A stretch of 17,222 bases of DNA, taken from the NCBI GenBank assembly GCA_016713365.1, contig JADJPG010000091.1:1-17222 (forward strand). Reading direction: 5' to 3'. Made by a program: the position numbers and the translations under genes. The DNA is from Verrucomicrobiota bacterium. Lineage in GTDB: Bacteria; Verrucomicrobiota; Verrucomicrobiia; Limisphaerales; JADJPG01. Positions 15,607 through 17,222 of the stretch are shown in pieces. Positions within the stretch are counted from its first letter, which is position 1; each line of letters starts with the position of its first letter. The notes under the pieces were generated by a model. The model made no database searches, had not been told where the DNA came from, and saw nothing but the letters and a program-made list of their open reading frames with translations.

Positions 15607-16553
15607 GGCTCGTTCAAGACGCGGCAGAGCGTTTCCAGGGTCCTACGCTGACGTTCCAGATAGGTGGACTGGGGAGCATCCGGCAGAATGGTTTCGCACG
15701 GGTCAAGGCGCTCGACGCGTCCGCCGATTTCCTTGGCGATGACCTGGGCCGGGCGATCGGGCAGTTGCGGCTCGGCGAAGATGACTCTCATCTTCAGCTG
15801 GCGCATCAGGTCTACGAGCTTACGCAGATACGCAGCGGACGGTTCGTCCCCGGGGAAGAGTTCGATGACGCCGACGGTTTCCAGTTGGTAGCGGGCGAAG
15901 AGATACGCGAAGGCGCCGTGGAAGGTGACGAGCTGTCGACGCTTTGCATTCGCGAGACCGCTGACGAACTCCTCGTGCAACGTTTTCAATTCCAGCAGAA
16001 ACGCGTCGCGTCGCCGTTCGACGTCTTTGCGGTGTTGCGGAGCAACGGCGATCATTTCGTCCGCGATGCGCCGCACGATGTCCTGTGCGAGGACGGGGTC
16101 GAGCCAGATGTGGGGATCCATTTCGTCGGCGCTGGCTGCGTGACTGTGGCCGTGATCCGCCTCGGCGAATTCGGCGAGCGCGCTCTTGCCGACGCGTTTC
16201 GGCGCAATGCCAAGGCTGGCCACGCTGATCCGGGATTTTCGTTCGTTGGCGGCGAGCTTCTCCACCCAGCCATCCATGCCGAGACCGAGCAGCAGAACGA
16301 GCTCGGCGTCGGAAACAGATCGGGCGAGCTGCGGGCTGGCCTCCATCGCGTGAGGATCGCCGCCCGGTGGCGTGAGACAGACGACATGGAAATTCGTCCC
16401 AGCCAGCGCGCGCGCGAAGTCGTAAAGCGGAAAGAAGCTGGCGACGATCTGTGGGTTGTCGGCGCGGACTTCCGGCCCCTTGCGATCACAGCCGGCCGTG
16501 AGGCCGAGAGCGAGAACGACGGCGACAACCGGGATCAGGATCGAGCGATTCAT
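15603..16553 (-). CDS. znuA: zinc ABC transporter substrate-binding lipoprotein (ZnuA-like)
   Basis: A 316-residue periplasmic or extracytoplasmic metal-binding protein of the cluster A-I family (ZnuA/MntA/TroA). It has a lipoprotein signal: a hydrophobic run at residues 5-20 and lipobox 'LTAGC' with the lipidated Cys22. The expected ligands are visible: His68 ('DPHAME'), His148 ('DPHIWLDP'), His212 ('VTFHGAF') and Asp284 ('RLDPC'). A His-rich loop ('ADHGHSH', residues 132-138) precedes the second ligand, as in zinc rather than manganese binders. It is the first gene of a tight znuA-znuC-znuB run; its stop overlaps the possible GTG start of znuC by four bases. The start is ATG with no clear ribosome-binding site. 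Zinc is favoured over manganese from the His loop and the neighbouring CobW-type GTPase, but substrate is not proven. Confidence 0.93.
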   Translation of the reverse strand: MNRSILIPVVAVVLALGLTAGCDRKGPEVRADNPQIVASFFPLYDFARALAGTNFHVVCLTPPGGDPHAMEASPQLARSVSDAELVLLLGLGMDGWVEKLAANERKSRISVASLGIAPKRVGKSALAEFAEADHGHSHAASADEMDPHIWLDPVLAQDIVRRIADEMIAVAPQHRKDVERRRDAFLLELKTLHEEFVSGLANAKRRQLVTFHGAFAYLFARYQLETVGVIELFPGDEPSAAYLRKLVDLMRQLKMRVIFAEPQLPDRPAQVIAKEIGGRVERLDPCETILPDAPQSTYLERQRRTLETLCRVLNEP

Positions 16554-16572
16554 CGAGAATTTGCTTCGGTGG

Positions 16573-16612
16573 AGAAAAATCCCCGCCCGCGCGGTTGAAG
16601 GAGCGGGCGGGG
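16573..16612 (-). terminator. intrinsic terminator between the anchor-M gene and znuA
   Basis: A perfect 10-bp GC-only inverted repeat (arms 16581-16590 and 16603-16612, 12-base loop) is followed on the minus strand by a short T run (complement of A's at 16575-16579). It lies 17 bases after the stop of the anchor-M gene and only about 20 bases before the znuA start. A promoter for znuA would therefore have to overlap the hairpin or the end of the upstream gene, so partial read-through is possible. Confidence 0.75.
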
Positions 16613-16628
16613 TGGGTGTTTGGGGTTC

Positions 16629-17222
16629 TTAGTTTCTCACGCCGGCGCTGATGCGGAAGAAGGCGCTTGCATCGCCCAGCGGTAGAGCGATCTCCTTCAG
16701 GGTTCCCGCGCCAATAAAGGATTCGCCGACACCTTCCCAAGGACCTGAGGCCTCGGGTGCACGTTCGAGCTGGTAGCTCACACCGGCCTGACTGGTGAAA
16801 ACGATCTTCGGTCCGCTACTGCCGCGGACGATATTCAGCCGGGTCTCGATGGGTTGAACTACGAACGTGAACGTGCGAGGGCCGCTGGAAGTGGGCGTGC
16901 CGTCGGTCAGTTTGCCCTGTGCTTCGAGCGTCACTCGGTAGATGCCGGCTCTGGTGAACGACCAGTTCACATGAATGTGACTGCCTGCGAACACGACGCG
17001 GGTGTCGTTGGAGTTGACGCCGTCGGCGGTGTTGATGTCGATGTGGGGTTGGCCGAAGCCGTCGATGGTGTAGAGGAAGAAGTCGCCCGGACCGCTGAAG
17101 TCCGTAAGGGTGACTTTGAACTGATCATCCTGCAGAACGCCTTCGCCGACTTCTTCGGCACCGAAACCGAGGAACAGAACGCCCGGTTGTTGGGTTTGGC
17201 CGAGCGTCCAGACGGCGGCGCC
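16629..17222 (-). CDS. choice-of-anchor M domain surface protein, C-terminal part (runs off right edge)
   Basis: The frame is open from the window edge to the stop, giving the last 197 residues. The visible part contains a choice-of-anchor M type domain: a 'LFLGFGAEEVGEG' segment, 'SGPGDFFLYTIDGFGQP', then the diagnostic 'HIHVNWSFTRAGIYRV' with paired histidines and a Trp-x-Phe-Thr core, followed by a beta-strand ending 'TFTFVV'. This domain family (TIGR03769-like) is known from surface proteins encoded beside Zn/Mn-type ABC importers in Actinobacteria, where a substrate-receptor role has been proposed. About 75 residues of a verrucomicrobial C-terminal module follow ('VSYQLERAPEASGPWEGV' to 'AFFRIS'), probably for secretion or surface attachment. 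The gene sits just upstream of znuA, separated by a hairpin terminator. The N-terminus, signal peptide and number of domain copies lie outside the window. Family call is fairly sure; the metal-related role is inferred from context. Confidence 0.8.
   Translation of the reverse strand, partial: GAAVWTLGQTQQPGVLFLGFGAEEVGEGVLQDDQFKVTLTDFSGPGDFFLYTIDGFGQPHIDINTADGVNSNDTRVVFAGSHIHVNWSFTRAGIYRVTLEAQGKLTDGTPTSSGPRTFTFVVQPIETRLNIVRGSSGPKIVFTSQAGVSYQLERAPEASGPWEGVGESFIGAGTLKEIALPLGDASAFFRISAGVRN

Noticed and set aside
16547..16580. Zur operator upstream of znuA
   Set aside because: Only a weak ATTC-N5-GAAT symmetry overlapping the start codon was seen, too short and imperfect to call.
15576..16598. 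Long plus-strand open frame (340 codons)
   Set aside because: It lies antisense to znuA, whose lipobox and metal ligands are unmistakable. Long antisense frames are common in high-GC DNA.
1..17222. tRNA, rRNA, CRISPR arrays, insertion sequences, phage or toxin-antitoxin genes
   Set aside because: None was recognised: no regularly spaced repeats, no transposase or integrase motifs, and no terminal inverted repeats flanking a gene.

Overview
Every supported gene in this high-GC window lies on the minus strand, so the window is best read from its right end to its left end. I infer a member of the Verrucomicrobiota (a Pedosphaera/Limisphaera-like lineage). The basis is two secreted proteins, at 16629-17222 and 6745-7587, that end in the Trp/Leu-rich C-terminal module finishing in 'FFRI' or 'FYRL' that is familiar from that phylum. 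Frequent starts without a Shine-Dalgarno sequence and the overall gene style also fit. This is a family-level inference, not a 16S assignment.

Region 1 (17222 to about 8350) is a metal-homeostasis block. It opens with the C-terminal part of a choice-of-anchor M surface protein, followed by a hairpin terminator. Next come a complete Zn/Mn-family ABC importer (substrate-binding lipoprotein znuA, ATPase znuC, permease znuB), a COG0523/CobW-type GTPase with a CxCC motif and an unusual inserted domain, a cytoplasmic WD40 propeller protein, and a small His-rich membrane protein. After a 130-base gap follow an ABC-2 type exporter pair (ATPase and permease) and a membrane-anchored TPR protein. The run ends at a strong intrinsic terminator (8351-8393). 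Histidine-rich segments recur in ZnuA, the tails of ZnuC and ZnuB, the GTPase and the small membrane protein, which makes zinc the most likely substrate. The TPR/exporter trio may be a separate transcription unit.

Region 2 (8074 to 6745) holds a small soluble protein of unknown function and a secreted protein. The body of the secreted protein resembles PEP-CTERM cargo, but it carries the verrucomicrobial C-terminal module instead of a PEP-CTERM anchor.

Region 3 (6687 to the left edge) is a compact, uncharacterised operon of eight membrane or soluble proteins plus the start of a ninth. Most junctions are ATGA overlaps. Two members (3831-4850 and 22-1942) are diverged tandem paralogues with an N-terminal membrane half and a C-terminal helical half. 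None could be assigned a function, and this is the best place in the window for an undescribed system.

An important caveat is that several genes can only be read by crossing frame disruptions: near 14028 in znuB, near 4094-4236 (four of them), near 3010, near 2540 and near 1912. The encoded protein resumes convincingly in another frame each time, so sequence errors are at least as likely as true gene decay. No RNA gene, CRISPR array, insertion sequence or phage gene was seen.
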